A DNA stretch of 64,000 bases from Lucinisca nassula. Lineage: Eukaryota; Mollusca; Bivalvia; Lucinida; Lucinidae. Within the stretch, counting starts at the first letter, position 1; each line of letters opens with the position of its first letter. The position numbers and the translations under genes were made by a program. The stretch spans positions 62,001-126,000 of the forward strand of contig CAUZLF010000718.1 of the NCBI GenBank assembly GCA_963580285.1, written 5' to 3'. Under the pieces are notes generated by a model. That model was not told the origin of the DNA. It did not search any database and saw only the letters and a program-made list of their open reading frames with translations. Positions 11,601 to 19,747 of this stretch are shown here, piece by piece.

Positions 11601-13143
11601 TTTACTGAGTTTTTAAAACTTGTTTATGAAAGTACTGGAGCTTGTCAGAGTATAGCATTTATGAACAAATTAATAAATAAGTAAAACTGATAGATTTCTC
11701 ACGTATTTTGTCGTCTTTTAAATTCCTACAAATCTGGGTTCTAAATATAGTTAGATACTAAACAGACTGGTTCCCGCTTATGAATGCAACGCTTATATTA
11801 CTTCGGAGAGCAGTACATGCTATATAAGTCATACAGTAGTTTGACTCACTGATTAACCGTCACTATGGCAAACAGTTTAGGTCCTGCCGCGAAAGCTCGT
11901 TATGAGCCATCCCTTTTGGATCTACACTGTTTGTACATGGATTTGTGTGGGTTAAGAAACAGAAGGGTTAACAACGATACACGTGAATTGTTCAGAACAA
12001 CTGCATTTTTAACACGCCGAGATATCACAACTTTGTCACTTTCTTTGACATTTCTGCAAGAAAGACAACGCCGCCTTTTATCACGGAAATCTTGCAAATC
12101 ATTGACACGAGACGGTGTAAGATTAAAGGTTGAGCACCGTGTGTTAGTCTTTATTACACGCACATTATTTTCTTAGTAGACGAAAAGGTATTGTGTGTGC
12201 TAATTTTAATTGCAAACGCACCTGGACAAATTGGATAATTAACAACATTGTGAGTATTGATGAATTGTTTTCTAAAGGCCTATTACAAAAATGAAGGACC
12301 GGACGCATATTTTTTTTTTCGTTACGTCAAGAATCCCGGTTCGAGATATGCAGTAGTAAAAACAGTGAAAAATACATTCAGGGACTGAAAATGATGGGCG
12401 AGATAGCTGAAGTGTCAACTTAAAAGTAGTTTGACACATGCGAAGTTGAAATACAATAAATATATAGGGGAAATGTACGGGACTTAGAAATCGGTTCTAC
12501 ATAAGCGATAGGGTCGAGATAAGCGGGGTCGAGATAACGAGAGTCAACTGTAATTTTCTTATGAAAATTTGTGACATTTTTCTTATTTGTACTCCAAACC
12601 ATAGGTTTTGGGTGCTCGTTAGAACCGCCTCATTGAGGCGGTTCTAACGAGTACCCACAACATATGTCTTGGAGCAGAAATTAGGAAAATAATGTTTACC
12701 CCCGTAAACCCCAGTTTTCTCTATAACTTGGGGTTTAGGGGGATCTTAATTTCACGGACTTGTTCACGTGATGGTTGTGGCTTAGTGTGAATAAATTACA
12801 TTCTGTAATCTGATTTGTTTGAAGTCAGAAATGGGAGTGGCACAGTAGGAATTAATTCCATCAAATAATCTGATTGGTTGAAGGTCCACAATGTGGGTGG
12901 CCAAGTTAAAAAAAGCTCAGTATGCTGTCATTGTTTATATTTATGTTTTCAGGACGGCCAACAGAGTCACGTCTCCTCAAAATGTTAAGCATGGGAAGAG
13001 CTAACACCCGAAATGACAGAAATATCAATGTGGGTCCAATGTGGCCAGAAACCAAACAATTGCTGTACAAGTTCTATAAACCATTTAATTCTATGCTAGC
13101 GCACCTGCTACAAGAAACATCTTTTGACTATAATTTGAAATAA
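311..13143 (+). CDS. CHST15: Carbohydrate sulfotransferase 15-like gene, last five coding exons (3' part of gene)
   Basis: Joined exons 311-424, 3642-3798, 6589-6748, 9157-9304 and 12953-13143 encode about 255 residues ending in TAA. Junction phases agree at every intron, and all introns are GT-AG. The product resembles the C-terminal half of Golgi PAPS-dependent sulfotransferases of the CHST15 (GalNAc4S-6ST) group, which add a 6-O sulfate to GalNAc-4-sulfate in chondroitin/dermatan chains. Visible family marks: SASTMWDN early in exon 2; the 3'-phosphosulfate-binding stretch IIFILRNPITR leading into RLYSDYLFF across the exon 2/3 junction; CVY in exon 3; VRLHIGIY...IDW in exon 4; and NVGPMWPET plus a FYKPFN-like end in exon 5. 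The 5'-PAPS-binding loop and the N-terminal membrane anchor must lie upstream of the window. Similarity to vertebrate CHST15 is recalled, not searched. Bivalves may carry several paralogues, so orthology is inferred. Confidence 0.88.
767..959. mobile_element. TTAA-flanked palindromic MITE (family P1)
   Basis: The right end reads cagcaggataaggg then TTAA; the left end is degenerate. The centre is a hairpin with arms AAACAGTGTAGATCCTGATC and its near complement. The same layout recurs many times in the window, with better preserved ends at 51128 and 53534. Confidence 0.6.
1283..1434. repeat. Palindromic repeat with ~60 bp arms
   Basis: The outer ends gtattattgaattt and aaattcaataatac are perfect complements. 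Inside them, acgagttgaggaaa...ggataaaatg is repeated in both orientations. It is a foldback-type repeat of about 150 bp in a CHST15-like intron. Confidence 0.7.
1477..2015. mobile_element. TTAA-flanked MITE, 539 bp
   Basis: The terminal inverted repeats aggtgcattattgagcta and tagctcaataatgcacct lie between TTAA at 1473-1476 and TTAA at 2016-2019. The duplicated TTAA is the mark of piggyBac-type transposition. No open frame is long enough for a transposase. Confidence 0.7.
2345..2655. repeat. Poly-T tracts and hairpin fragments
   Basis: It contains T runs at about 2349-2364 and 2622-2649, a gatcagac...gtctgatctggg hairpin at 2412-2450 and part of a ttttgctgaaaaaa-type hairpin. No gene is present; short frames here are read through T runs. 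Confidence 0.5.
2757..3090. repeat. Degenerate cut-and-paste transposon remnant
   Basis: One side shows gatataacgacaaaacttg and ttatagcgacaa; the other shows tttataacggcaaattcgc and tatagcggc. These resemble the degenerate ends of pogo/Tigger-like MITEs. Boundaries are uncertain. Confidence 0.3.
3208..3443. repeat. Palindromic foldback repeat (family G)
   Basis: The ends read gggtccagttgatcaaaa and gttagttttgaacaa, and the centre is an inverted pair built on gagcagcttttgc / gcaaaagctgctc. The same structure recurs at 10281, 18222, 19400, 26200 and 38990. Confidence 0.6.
3496..3541. repeat. Strong hairpin upstream of an exon
   Basis: ctcaaaagaaagaatttgct is followed within a few bases by its complement agcaaattctttcttttaag. 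It lies 100 bp before the exon at 3642. A related flank (gttgacccctat, gggagacaaa, cctcccctgaag) recurs at 5113-5185. Confidence 0.6.
3642..3798 (+). CDS. CHST15: CHST15-like exon with 3'-PAPS-binding segment
   Basis: Acceptor ttgcctag and donor gtaagt bound 157 bp. It encodes GDCSASTMWDNFEW, then a segment ending IIFILRNPIT plus two bases of Arg. The Arg in RNP and the Ser in the next exon (LYSDY) are the positions that bind the PAPS 3'-phosphate in cytosolic and Golgi sulfotransferases. A strong 20 bp-arm hairpin (3496-3541) lies about 100 bp upstream in the intron. Confidence 0.88.
4215..4612. mobile_element. Inverted-repeat element with TAATCGAT-rich ends
   Basis: The left side reads agggctggctaatcgg; the right side ends in cgattaatcgtggcagcc. 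The centre is a hairpin with arms agacgccgcat / atgcggcgtc framed by gcagtgtagaccc-type sequence. A second copy in opposite orientation lies at 61203-61592. No coding capacity is seen. Confidence 0.6.
5907..6377. mobile_element. pogo/Tigger-like MITE, 471 bp
   Basis: TIRs beginning CAGTCGAACTTCGATGGC are flanked by TA at 5905-5906 and 6378-6379. Subterminal words (gttcgagccat) recur in both halves. TA duplication and CAGTNGAA ends are typical of the pogo branch of Tc1/mariner. There is no transposase frame. Confidence 0.75.
6589..6748 (+). CDS. CHST15: CHST15-like exon (RLYSDY block)
   Basis: Acceptor ctttttag and donor gtactt bound 160 bp. It begins by completing Arg of the RLYSDYLFFDKEA block and continues through an FHRKVVDAILIL helix to SLRSCVYSKEIETLLE, ending in phase 0. 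The spacing from RLYSDY to SC(V)Y fits the family. A SINE lies about 120 bp downstream in the intron. Confidence 0.88.
6870..7125 (+). mobile_element. SINE, family S2
   Basis: It contains the S2 body landmarks: ggtcattttggagatg, gacattgagatga, gcggtttaccagtactcg, gtttcagctctg and caatctatttctccaagc. A shared tail-proximal segment lies at its 5' edge. It sits in the intron after the exon at 6589. Confidence 0.65.
7385..7525. repeat. Hairpin MITE half (family E)
   Basis: tctatgttttgagcagaaat, then aagaaaaatatcacattttt, ttcggcggtaaaatttac and a tataggcgtgttttcgtaat end. This is one half of the family E element seen in full further on. Confidence 0.55.
7546..7735. mobile_element. Palindromic MITE (family P2)
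   Basis: gtaatgatcttaagtattgg leads to aaacagtgtagacccagat and its complement, then ggactccttgctggatc and gttaaaacttttggagaatt. The same order appears at 25738, 38772 and 52345. Confidence 0.6.
7735..9076. repeat. ~165 bp tandem array with a gtgagctaaaa end cap
   Basis: About five units carry ttttcgaactcatccgaag, ttacatataagtttcagaaa, gatccgatcaaaactgaag and gtgatgacaaggtcaaaaat, at about 7740, 7905, 8065, 8225 and 8735. A (GGAC)n stretch at about 9001-9030 precedes the terminal ccaggtgagctaaaa. The array is interrupted by a SINE at 8312-8649. Confidence 0.75.
8312..8649 (-). mobile_element. tRNA-headed SINE, family S4, with target duplication
   Basis: The target duplication aaggggctacggtg lies at 8298-8311 and 8650-8663, inside an array unit. 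Read on the - strand, the head is tRNA-like: GATAGCTCAGTTGGTAGAG (A box) and GGGTTCGATCCCGGG (B box). The tail ends gacgttaaacccgaattc followed by a (CA)n run. Confidence 0.85.
9157..9304 (+). CDS. CHST15: CHST15-like exon (IGIY..IDW block)
   Basis: Acceptor tatgttttcag and donor gtaagt bound 148 bp. It encodes VRLHIGIYFIYLIDWYRKF, then PPEQILPLNLEEYS and LFHFLEM, with one trailing base. The polypyrimidine tract and AG abut sequence matching the end of a MITE family seen elsewhere in the window (tataggcatgttttc). An opposite-facing copy of that end follows at about 9368-9400. Confidence 0.88.
9840..9985. repeat. Hairpin MITE (family E)
   Basis: atagattgtgagtgctcg and its near complement gtacccacaatctatg flank gaatcgccccaatgaggcgg. 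Outer arms are ttcttatttctg / aaaaataagaaaaat. The same hairpin recurs throughout the window. Confidence 0.65.
9996..10187. mobile_element. TTAA-flanked palindromic MITE (family P1)
   Basis: TTAA at 9992-9995 is followed by cccttctctttctgaat; the right side ends gaacagcatgatatgag then TTAA. The central hairpin arms are AAACAGTGTAGATCCTGATC and its complement. CCCTT ends with TTAA duplication resemble piggyBac. Confidence 0.65.
10281..10511. repeat. Palindromic foldback repeat (family G)
   Basis: The ends ggcccagttgttcaaagc and tttgaacaactggcccc are inverted. Internal landmarks are gagcttgttagtggtcaaat, gagcagcatttgctcac (centre) and ttaactaacgacgttgtt. Confidence 0.7.
10572..10660. repeat. 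22 bp minisatellite, four copies
   Basis: The unit cccaaaggtgttcaagccat plus gg/gt is repeated four times. It probably arose inside a pogo-like MITE end, since gttcaactgta follows at about 10665-10675. Confidence 0.75.
10751..11075 (+). mobile_element. SINE, family S2
   Basis: It starts tttgtttgaattgaggttta after a G run (10737-10750), then ggtcattttggagacgctgc, ttttgtgggactttttaccc, gcctgggcaggcttag and gtttcagctctgcgtgg, ending near caatctatttctccagg. The body is close to copies at 17622, 22806, 27506 and 55085. Confidence 0.75.
11225..11350. repeat. Partial P1 MITE
   Basis: aacccttactctgcttaat is followed by aaacagtgtagatacagatc and the complementary half, ending in attacatcaagtaaactgat. 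The right terminus is missing. Confidence 0.5.
11446..12550. mobile_element. pogo/Tigger-like element, 1.1 kb, no transposase
   Basis: The ends CAGTCGACTCTCGTTATCTC and gagataacgagagtcaactg are inverted and flanked by TA at 11444-11445 and 12551-12552. A 103-codon frame inside (11865-12176) shows no recognisable domain and has an equally long antisense frame. Confidence 0.7.
12560..12770. repeat. Family E element with its second hairpin
   Basis: First hairpin: gtgctcgttagaaccgcctc / gaggcggttctaacgagtac. Second hairpin: taaaccccagttttctctat / acttggggttta. It ends tcacggacttgttcacgtga. This is one of the clearest full right halves of the family. Confidence 0.7.
12953..13143 (+). CDS. CHST15: CHST15-like terminal coding exon
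   Basis: Acceptor tatgttttcag; stop TAA at 13141-13143. It completes Arg from the previous exon, then encodes RPTESRLLKMLSMGR, a NVGPMWPETKQLL block and a C-terminal FYKPFNSMLAHLLQ helix. These are the usual final elements of CHST15-like enzymes. An AATAAA at about 13368, inside a hairpin repeat, is a possible but unproven polyadenylation signal. Confidence 0.9.
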
Positions 13144-13189
13144 ATAACTGGCCTGAAGCAAAAATATGTTTCATGTTCAACTCTACTCA

Positions 13190-13380
13190 TTACAAAAACA
13201 TGCCTATACAAATACACTGTGTTTTTCTCTGCCAGAAAAAGTAAATTTTAGGATGAAAAATTGTGATACTTTTCTTATTTCTGCTCAAAATATAGATTGT
13301 GGGTACTCGTTAGAAATGCATCATTGAGGTGGTTCTAACGAGTACCCACAATCTATATTTTAGAGCAGAAATAAAAACAA
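13190..13380. repeat. Family E hairpin element
   Basis: The left end aaaaacatgcctatacaaat is followed by tttctgctcaaaatataga, a gggtactcgttag / ctaacgagtaccc hairpin and agagcagaaataaaaaca. It lies just beyond the sulfotransferase stop codon and supplies the nearest AATAAA. Confidence 0.65.
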
Positions 13381-14990
13381 GTATTCCGCTGAAGGCTATG
13401 TCGCGCCTGTGGGGGCGCAAAGTCGCCGAACAATGGCATCTAGGCCAAGGTCAAACATAGATGCTTGCATAAAAGTTACCATTCTTAAATGCAAGCTGTA
13501 CTAAGTATCATTTATGAAGCTCAAATAATTCTTGAGAAATGAACTTAACCATTAGGGTGAATGCAATATTTTACAAAGTTAGTGAACCATAATATGTAGG
13601 TCAAAGTCAAATATGGATGCTTGCATTTAAGTTTCCATCTCCAGATACAAGTTTGTACCAAGTATCATTAATGAAGCTCTTACAGTTTTTGAGAAATTAA
13701 CTTGACCATTTGTGTGAACGCTAGGGTGGTCGCAATATTATACAAAGTCAGTGAACCATGAAATGCAGGTCAAGGTCAAATATGGGTGCTTGCATTTCAG
13801 TTGCAATCCTCAGATACAAGTTTGTACCAAGCATCATTAATGAAGCTCTTATAGTTCTTGAGAAATAAACTTGACCGTTAGGGTGAATGCTAGGGTGGTC
13901 GCAATATTTTACAAAGTCAGTGAACCATGAAATGTAGGTCAGGGTCAAATATTGATGCTTGCATTTCAGTTCCCATCTCCAGATACAAGTTTGTACCAAG
14001 TGTCATTAATGAAGCTCTTATAGTTCTTGAGAAATAAACTTGACCATTAGGGTGAACGCTAGGGTGGTCGCAATATTTTACGAAGTCAGTGAACCATGAA
14101 ATGTAGGTCAAGGTCAAATATGGATGCTTGCATTGAAGTTGCCATCCCCAGATACAAGTTTGTACCAAGTATCATTAATGTAGCTCTTATAGTTCTTGAG
14201 AAATAAACTTGACCATTAGGGTGACTGCTAGGGTGGTCGCAAATGTTGACGCCTTGACAAACGGACGGATGAACGGACGGAAAACCGGATGCCTATATCG
14301 CGCCATGCTAATAGTAGGCGCGACAATAAATGAAGCTGTTATAGTTCTTGAGAAATAAACTTGAACCTTAGGGTGAATGCTAGGGTGGTCGCAATATCTT
14401 ACAAAGTCAGTGACCCATGAAATGTAGGTCAAGGTCAAATATGGTTGCTTGCATGTAAGTTGTCATCCCGTGATACAAGTTTGTACCAAGTATCATAAAT
14501 GAAGCTGTTATAGTTCTTGAGAAATAAACTTGAACCTTATGGTGAACGTTAGGTTGGTCGCAATAGCTTATGAAGTCAGTGACCCATGAAATGTAGGTCA
14601 AGGTCAAATATGGTTGCTTGCATGTAAGTTGTCATCCCGTGATACAACTTTGTACCAAGTATCATAAATGAAGCTGTTATAGTTCTTGAGAAATAAACTT
14701 GAACCTTAGGGTGAATGCTAGGGTGGTCGCAATATCTTACAAAGTCAGTGACCCATGAAATGTAGGTCAAGGTCAAATATGGTTGCTTGCATGTAAGTTG
14801 TAATCCCGTGATACAAGTTTGTACAAAGTATCATAAATGAAGCTCTTATAGTTCTTGAGAAATAAACTTGAACCTCAGGGTGAAAGCTAGGGTGGTCGCA
14901 AATGTTGACGCCTTGACAAACGGACGGACGGACGAACGGACGGAAAACCGGGTGCCTATTTCGCGCCATGCTAATAGCAGGGGTGACAAA
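13381..14990. repeat. ~169 bp tandem array bounded by tgtcgcgcct / aggcgcgaca
   Basis: About eight or nine units carry aaagtcagtgaaccatgaaa, tgtaggtcaaggtcaaatat, gatacaagtttgtaccaag and gttcttgagaaataaactt. A (GGAC)n and aaaaccgg block closes a first sub-array at about 14250-14330, where aggcgcgaca is the inverse of the start. A second sub-array ends in the same way at about 14990. Confidence 0.8.
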
Positions 14991-15189
14991 AATAAGGTTT
15001 ACCCCTGTAAACCTGTTTTACAATATAAAAGTGGGTTCAAGGGGGTCAGAATTATATTTGCTTGTTTTCATGATGTGAACATAAGATTTATATTTCAACT
15101 AAACATAGGACAGATTCCATCACCTGAATAAGTTCATGAAATGAACACCCCCTTAAATCCCACTTTATATACAGAAAACTTGGGTGTAT

Positions 15190-15300
15190 GCAAGTATACA
15201 TTATTTGTTTTTCTTCTGCTCCAAGCCATAGGTTGTGGGTACTCATTAGAATGAGTATCCACAACCTATGTTTGCAGTCTAAACCAGTAAATATCAGTTT
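15190..15300. repeat. Family E hairpin
   Basis: ataggttgtgggtactcatt pairs with aatgagtatccacaacctat. Confidence 0.6.
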
Positions 15301-15329
15301 TCATCAGCAAAGAGCCATTTTGGAGATGT

Positions 15330-15780
15330 AAAAATCTACTATGTGGCATGAGTGTGTTATTGTAATGCCATCGAAGGCTATGCAATATGATAACAATCCT
15401 GTGCTACATTGCGCATTTTTCACATCTCCAAAATGCTACTTTTCTGATGAAAATCTTTGATAGTTTTTCTTATTTATACTGCAAACATAGTTTTTGGATG
15501 CTTGTTAGAACCGCCTCATTAAGGTGTTTCTAACTAGTACCCACAGCAAACATAGGTTATGGGTGTTCATAAGAACCGCCTCATTGAGGTGGTTATAACG
15601 AGTACCCACAACCTATCTCTTGGAGCAGAAATAAGAAAAGCAATGTATACCCCCATAAACCCCTGGTGTATGAATGTCATTTGATCTGTCACCAGGAACA
15701 GTTCTAATTCTGACCCCAGTTTTCTCTATACAAAGTGGGGTTTAGGGGGTGTTCATTTCAGGGTCTTGTTCACCTGATGT
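15330..15780. mobile_element. Family E element, nearly full, with LINE-tail insertion
   Basis: It has ttttcacatctccaaaatgc on the left, two adjacent gttctaac hairpins at 15480-15620, then a second hairpin (taaacccc / gtggggttta) split by 15668-15714. It ends at ttcacctgatg. Confidence 0.6.
15668..15714 (+). mobile_element. 47 bp copy of a CR1-like LINE 3' end
   Basis: ggtgtatgaatgtcatttg, tgtcaccag and ttctaattctg match the 3' end of the LINE at 35160-37250. It is flanked by acccc on the left and acccc on the right and splits the aaacccc...agtttt arm of a hairpin. Confidence 0.65.
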
Positions 15781-16039
15781 CAGGGCATGGAGCTGACCAT
15801 TAGTGTTGATGCTAGAGTTGATGCAAATGTTAGTGGCTGGAGGAAAAAACAGATGGAAAACTTCACCCCAATAACATGCCATGCTTATAGCAATACAAAC
15901 AAATGGGGCAAATTCCTGCTCAGTTCTGCAGATGATGTTATCTGTGCTGCTCATAAATTTTAAACACCAATGAAGTGTCTTTGGATGAGATTGAAATCAG
16001 AGAATACTCAAATTGTTGATCAGAGCAGGAAAATTGTCT

Positions 16040-16300
16040 GATTTGTTGTCATCACGAAAACATGCCTATATAATTTTGACCTCCTTGAACCCCACTTTTA
16101 TATGGTAAAACTGGGGTCTACAGGGATAAACCTTATTTTTCTTATTTCTGCTCAAAACATAGATTGTTGGCACTCGTTAGAACCGCCTTATGTTTTGAGC
16201 AGAAATAAGAAAAATATCACATTTTTTCATCTTAAAATTTTGGATTTTCGGCCGTAAAATTTACACAGTAATTGTATAGGCATGTTTTTGTAATGTATTT
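16040..16300. repeat. Family E element
   Basis: The left end is aaaacatgcctatataattt, then a gaaccccactttt / aaaactggggtct hairpin, tttctgctcaaaacatag and its complement, and a tataggcatgttttt right end. Confidence 0.6.
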
Positions 16301-16368
16301 TAATGTCTATGAACTCAGTTGAGTTGAGTATGAAAAACATGAAAAAAGTTTACAACCTTGGCATAATA

Positions 16369-16574
16369 CAGTAAAATTCCTATATTAAGACCACCTTTGG
16401 GACTGTCCAAAAGTGGTCTTCAAGACCATTTTTGAACAGTTCCAAAGGTGGTCTCTGACCAGAGGACACTGTTTGCAGAAAAGACAAAGAAAGAATAACT
16501 GCAATCTACTGAATAAGCCTCTAAAACCAGATTTAGTCTTAATTTTAGGTGGTCTTAATAGCGGAATTTTACTG
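16369..16574. mobile_element. TA-flanked MITE, 206 bp
   Basis: The ends CAGTAAAATTCCTATATTAA and gcggaattttactg are inverted and flanked by TA on both sides. The centre is a palindrome built on gaccacctttgggactg and aaaagtggtcttcaag. Relatives lie at 24238 and 26705. Confidence 0.75.
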
Positions 16575-16689
16575 TATTTGTTTTATTACCCTGCCTTTTT
16601 CTGTCTCCATGAACAAGCTTTGGATCAAGAGATATCCTTACAAGCTGTAGAGATGCACAGAATGCATCTTTGTTGTGGGAACAGTGACA

Positions 16690-16985
16690 CAATGTCACAT
16701 ACACCAAAACCTCACGTGATGAACAAGTCCGTGAAATGAACACCCCTAAACCCCACTTTATAGAGGAAACTGGGGTTTATGGGGTTATATATTATTTTTC
16801 TTATTTCTGTTCCAAGACATGGGTTGTGGGTACTCATTAGAAATGCCTCAACGAGCACCCACAACCTATGTTTGTAGTACAAATAAGAAAAATATCACAA
16901 ATTTTCATCAGAAAAGTTGCCATTTTGGATTGGTGAAAAATGCACTATGTCATACGGGTGTGTTATTGTAATGCATGTTATATTC
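16690..16985. repeat. Family E element
   Basis: ctcacgtgatgaacaagtcc, the aaaccccacttta / aactggggttta hairpin, tgggttgtgggtactcatt with its complement, and ttggattggtgaaaaatgc at the right. Confidence 0.6.
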
Positions 16986-17615
16986 AATGAGAATTCTGTC
17001 AAAGACTATGTTGTACCTGTGGAGATACAAAGTCAGTGAACCACAGTTGCCATCCCTAGATGCAAGTTTGTACCAAGAATCAATGAAGCTCTTATAGTTC
17101 TAGAGAAATGGGCTTGAACTTTTGAGTGAACGCTAGGGTTGATGCAATATTCACAAAGTCAGTGAACCATGGAGTCTATGTCAAGGTCAGCTTTGGATGA
17201 CTTCAATGAAGTTGCAATCCCTTGATGCAAGTTTGTATAGTAGTCGCAGATAAAACCGACAGGGCAGAGCCAAGCAGGTGTTGTCAATATATGTCAAATT
17301 CACCTAGTCCACAAGAAGATTCGGTAGAGTGCCTTTTGCATGCTTAAATGGCCCTTTACACCACAGTTTTGTTTGTGTTTCAGTTGAATTCACACAACTG
17401 GGTGACTTGGTTTACCTTTTTGGTAATACAATATTCCTAAGTAGTTGCATACAGTATGCCCTGTCAACCTTATCTGGGACTGCTATACCATTACCAAATA
17501 TCATTAATTAAGTTCTTTTTGTTCTTGAGTAATGAACTGGGAACATAAGGGTGAACCCTAGGGTGGTTGCAAATGTTAATGGCTTGACAAAACCAATGGA
17601 TGGAAAATCCGACTT
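16986..17615. repeat. Degenerate relative of the 13.4 kb array
   Basis: tacaaagtcagtgaacca, gatgcaagtttgtaccaag and gaacgctagggttgatg recur two to three times with divergence. The opening ctatgttgtacctgtgg parallels the start of the array at 13381. Confidence 0.55.
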
Positions 17616-17621
17616 GTATAT

Positions 17622-17840
17622 TTTTTGTTTGATTTGAGGTTTAACGTCCCCTTCAACACTGTAAAGGTCATTTTGGAGACGTTGCTTCCAATTTTGTGGG
17701 ACTTTTACCCGACCTTGAGATGAAATGACATCTCAAGCCCTGTCGCCTAATGAAACTAATAGGGTTTATAAGCATGGACGGTCCGACTCGTGCGCACCGC
17801 TTTGCCTGGGCAGGCTTAGATCCTCTAAGCGGTTGTATAT
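17622..17840 (+). mobile_element. SINE, family S2 (3' part missing)
   Basis: tttgtttgatttgaggttta, then ggtcattttggagacgttgc, ttgagatgaaatgacatctc and gcctgggcaggcttag up to ctctaagcggtt. Confidence 0.75.
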
Positions 17841-18221
17841 TGTGCCATGTTTATAACTTATGCGTATAATCTATACAATTTCATAATTCCATTTTCAAAA
17901 TGAGCAGTGGTATGAACAGGCTGTGGTCTGTTTAACTAATTTAAGGAGGATGACCCTAACTGTCCCAATTAAAACTTCAGAAGCCATCTGATCAGGATCT
18001 GCACTGTTTGTTAAGCAGTTTGTGACTTGAACAAATATATAATTTCAAGTAATTTGTTTGGTTGATACTCAGAGATGGGTGTGGCTAAATTAATTTATTC
18101 AAAAGGATAAGAGTTAATAAATATCAGAGAAAGTTAACTTTTAATGTTTGTTTATATTCTTTTATTTCCTGAATTTTGCAAAACAATGTTGTAAGCAGTG
18201 GTTTTTAAGCTATTAAACAGG

Positions 18222-18890
18222 GCCCAGTTGCTCAAAGTATTGTTAGCTAAACAAGCTTGATTGTGTCAAGGTCCAGTTGTGCGAAACACTGTTAGCTTAA
18301 CAGGCTTGTTAGTGGTCAAACTGTTTACTTTTCTAGCAAGTGCAATACCTAATCTGCTTGCATTTCTTGCTGATTTTTTTAGCAAACATATCAGTGAAAA
18401 TGCAATATTCAATAATCAAAGTTTTAAGGATATGTAAGCTAATGAAGTCATTAGTTTTGAACTGTTCTAGCAAGAGCAATATCTAGTACTATGTTATATT
18501 CGCATTGCACAAGCTGCAAAAATTTTTTTCAGCAAAAGTATTAGTGTATATTCACCATGATCAAAGTTTTAACAATATGCTAGCTAATGAAGTTGTTAGT
18601 TTTGAACAACTGGGTCCAGATTATATGCTTGATTTCTATGAGTTGAAACACCATTATAGCATTGGCATTGGCAAGGTCCAATCAAAATACAGCAAAACTG
18701 TCTAATGACCCTATGCATTCATACTCTCTGAAGGCTAAATAAGGCTTTAATGTTAAAACTTTGATCATTAAATATGGTGTATATACACTAATACTTTTGC
18801 TGAAAAAAAAAATGTAGCTTGTGCAATGCAAATATAACATAGTACTAGATATTGCTCTTGCTAGAACAGTTCAAACTAATGACTCTTGAG
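18222..18890. repeat. Cluster of family G foldback repeats, one inverted
   Basis: ggcccagttgctcaaag and tccagttgtgcgaaacac starts are followed by two forward halves and one inverted half (18720-18880). The halves share taacaatatgctagctaatg and gaactgttctagcaagagc. Confidence 0.6.
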
Positions 18891-19222
18891 TCTCTAAACA
18901 GAGTTCATCTAACAGTTCCAGATATCCACACCTTTGGATATTTTCGGAGGTTGTCCTGATTTTATCCTCAAAAGGTATGGTGTGTGTACTGATTAGAATT
19001 GTCTCAATTAATCGATTCTAATCAATACACACAACATACATTTATTTTATAAAACATCGAAAAGATATCTGTATATCAGTCCAATGATGCCTGATAATCT
19101 GGCACATTGATTAAATCTCAATCGTACCCACTATCCATATCTTGAACACATTTTCATGGCCTAAAAGGTGTTTGTTCCATTGATGATCACCTGTATTTAA
19201 TTTTTACAACTACAGTAGTGTT

Positions 19223-19300
19223 TCAGCAAGCAGCTTTGGCCAGTGCTACAGTATGATCAACTCCACATACTACTCTGTGAGCTATTGCCGGTAGTGATAC
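19223..19300 (-). CDS. RCC1L: RCC1L terminal coding exon
   Basis: Acceptor tgtttcag precedes 78 bp encoding VSLPAIAHRVVCGVDHTV and ALAKAAC, then TGA at 19225-19223. VVCGVDHTVALAK is the expected C-terminal motif and closes the propeller. Below the 60-codon size, it is found by phase and motif. Confidence 0.85.
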   Translation of the reverse strand, partial: VSLPAIAHRVVCGVDHTVALAKAAC

Positions 19301-19677
19301 CTGAAACAGAAATATAATGCCAAAATCAGTTTCAAAGAATGGGTTTAAGACTAGTGATCAAGGGGTGATGGACAAATCCATCTCCATGGTCACAGTCCAC
19401 CATCATTTGCAAAAGGTGCTTACATTTTTTCAGCAAAAATATCCGCATATTTGCCATATTAAATGCTCAAAGATTTAATGCTCAAAGATTTAACGATACG
19501 TTAACTAACAATGTCGTATGTTTTGAACAACTGGGCCCTGATCTATTCTATTTCATTTCTCAAGTCAATAAAAACACCAAAACCAAATCTTCTCATAGAA
19601 GCCATTCTTGAACAGTAATCTCAGGCAGATAGCCCAAAGCTATAAGATGCCTCACACATCTTTGCAGGTTAAAAAAG

Positions 19678-19747
<70 letters not shown>

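Noticed and set aside
11865..12176. Transposase gene in the pogo-like element
   Set aside because: No helix-turn-helix or DDE pattern is visible, and the antisense frame is almost as long.
13748..14969. Row of similar ~66-83 codon frames on the - strand
   Set aside because: They come from ~169 bp tandem units and restart every unit; no protein family is recognisable.
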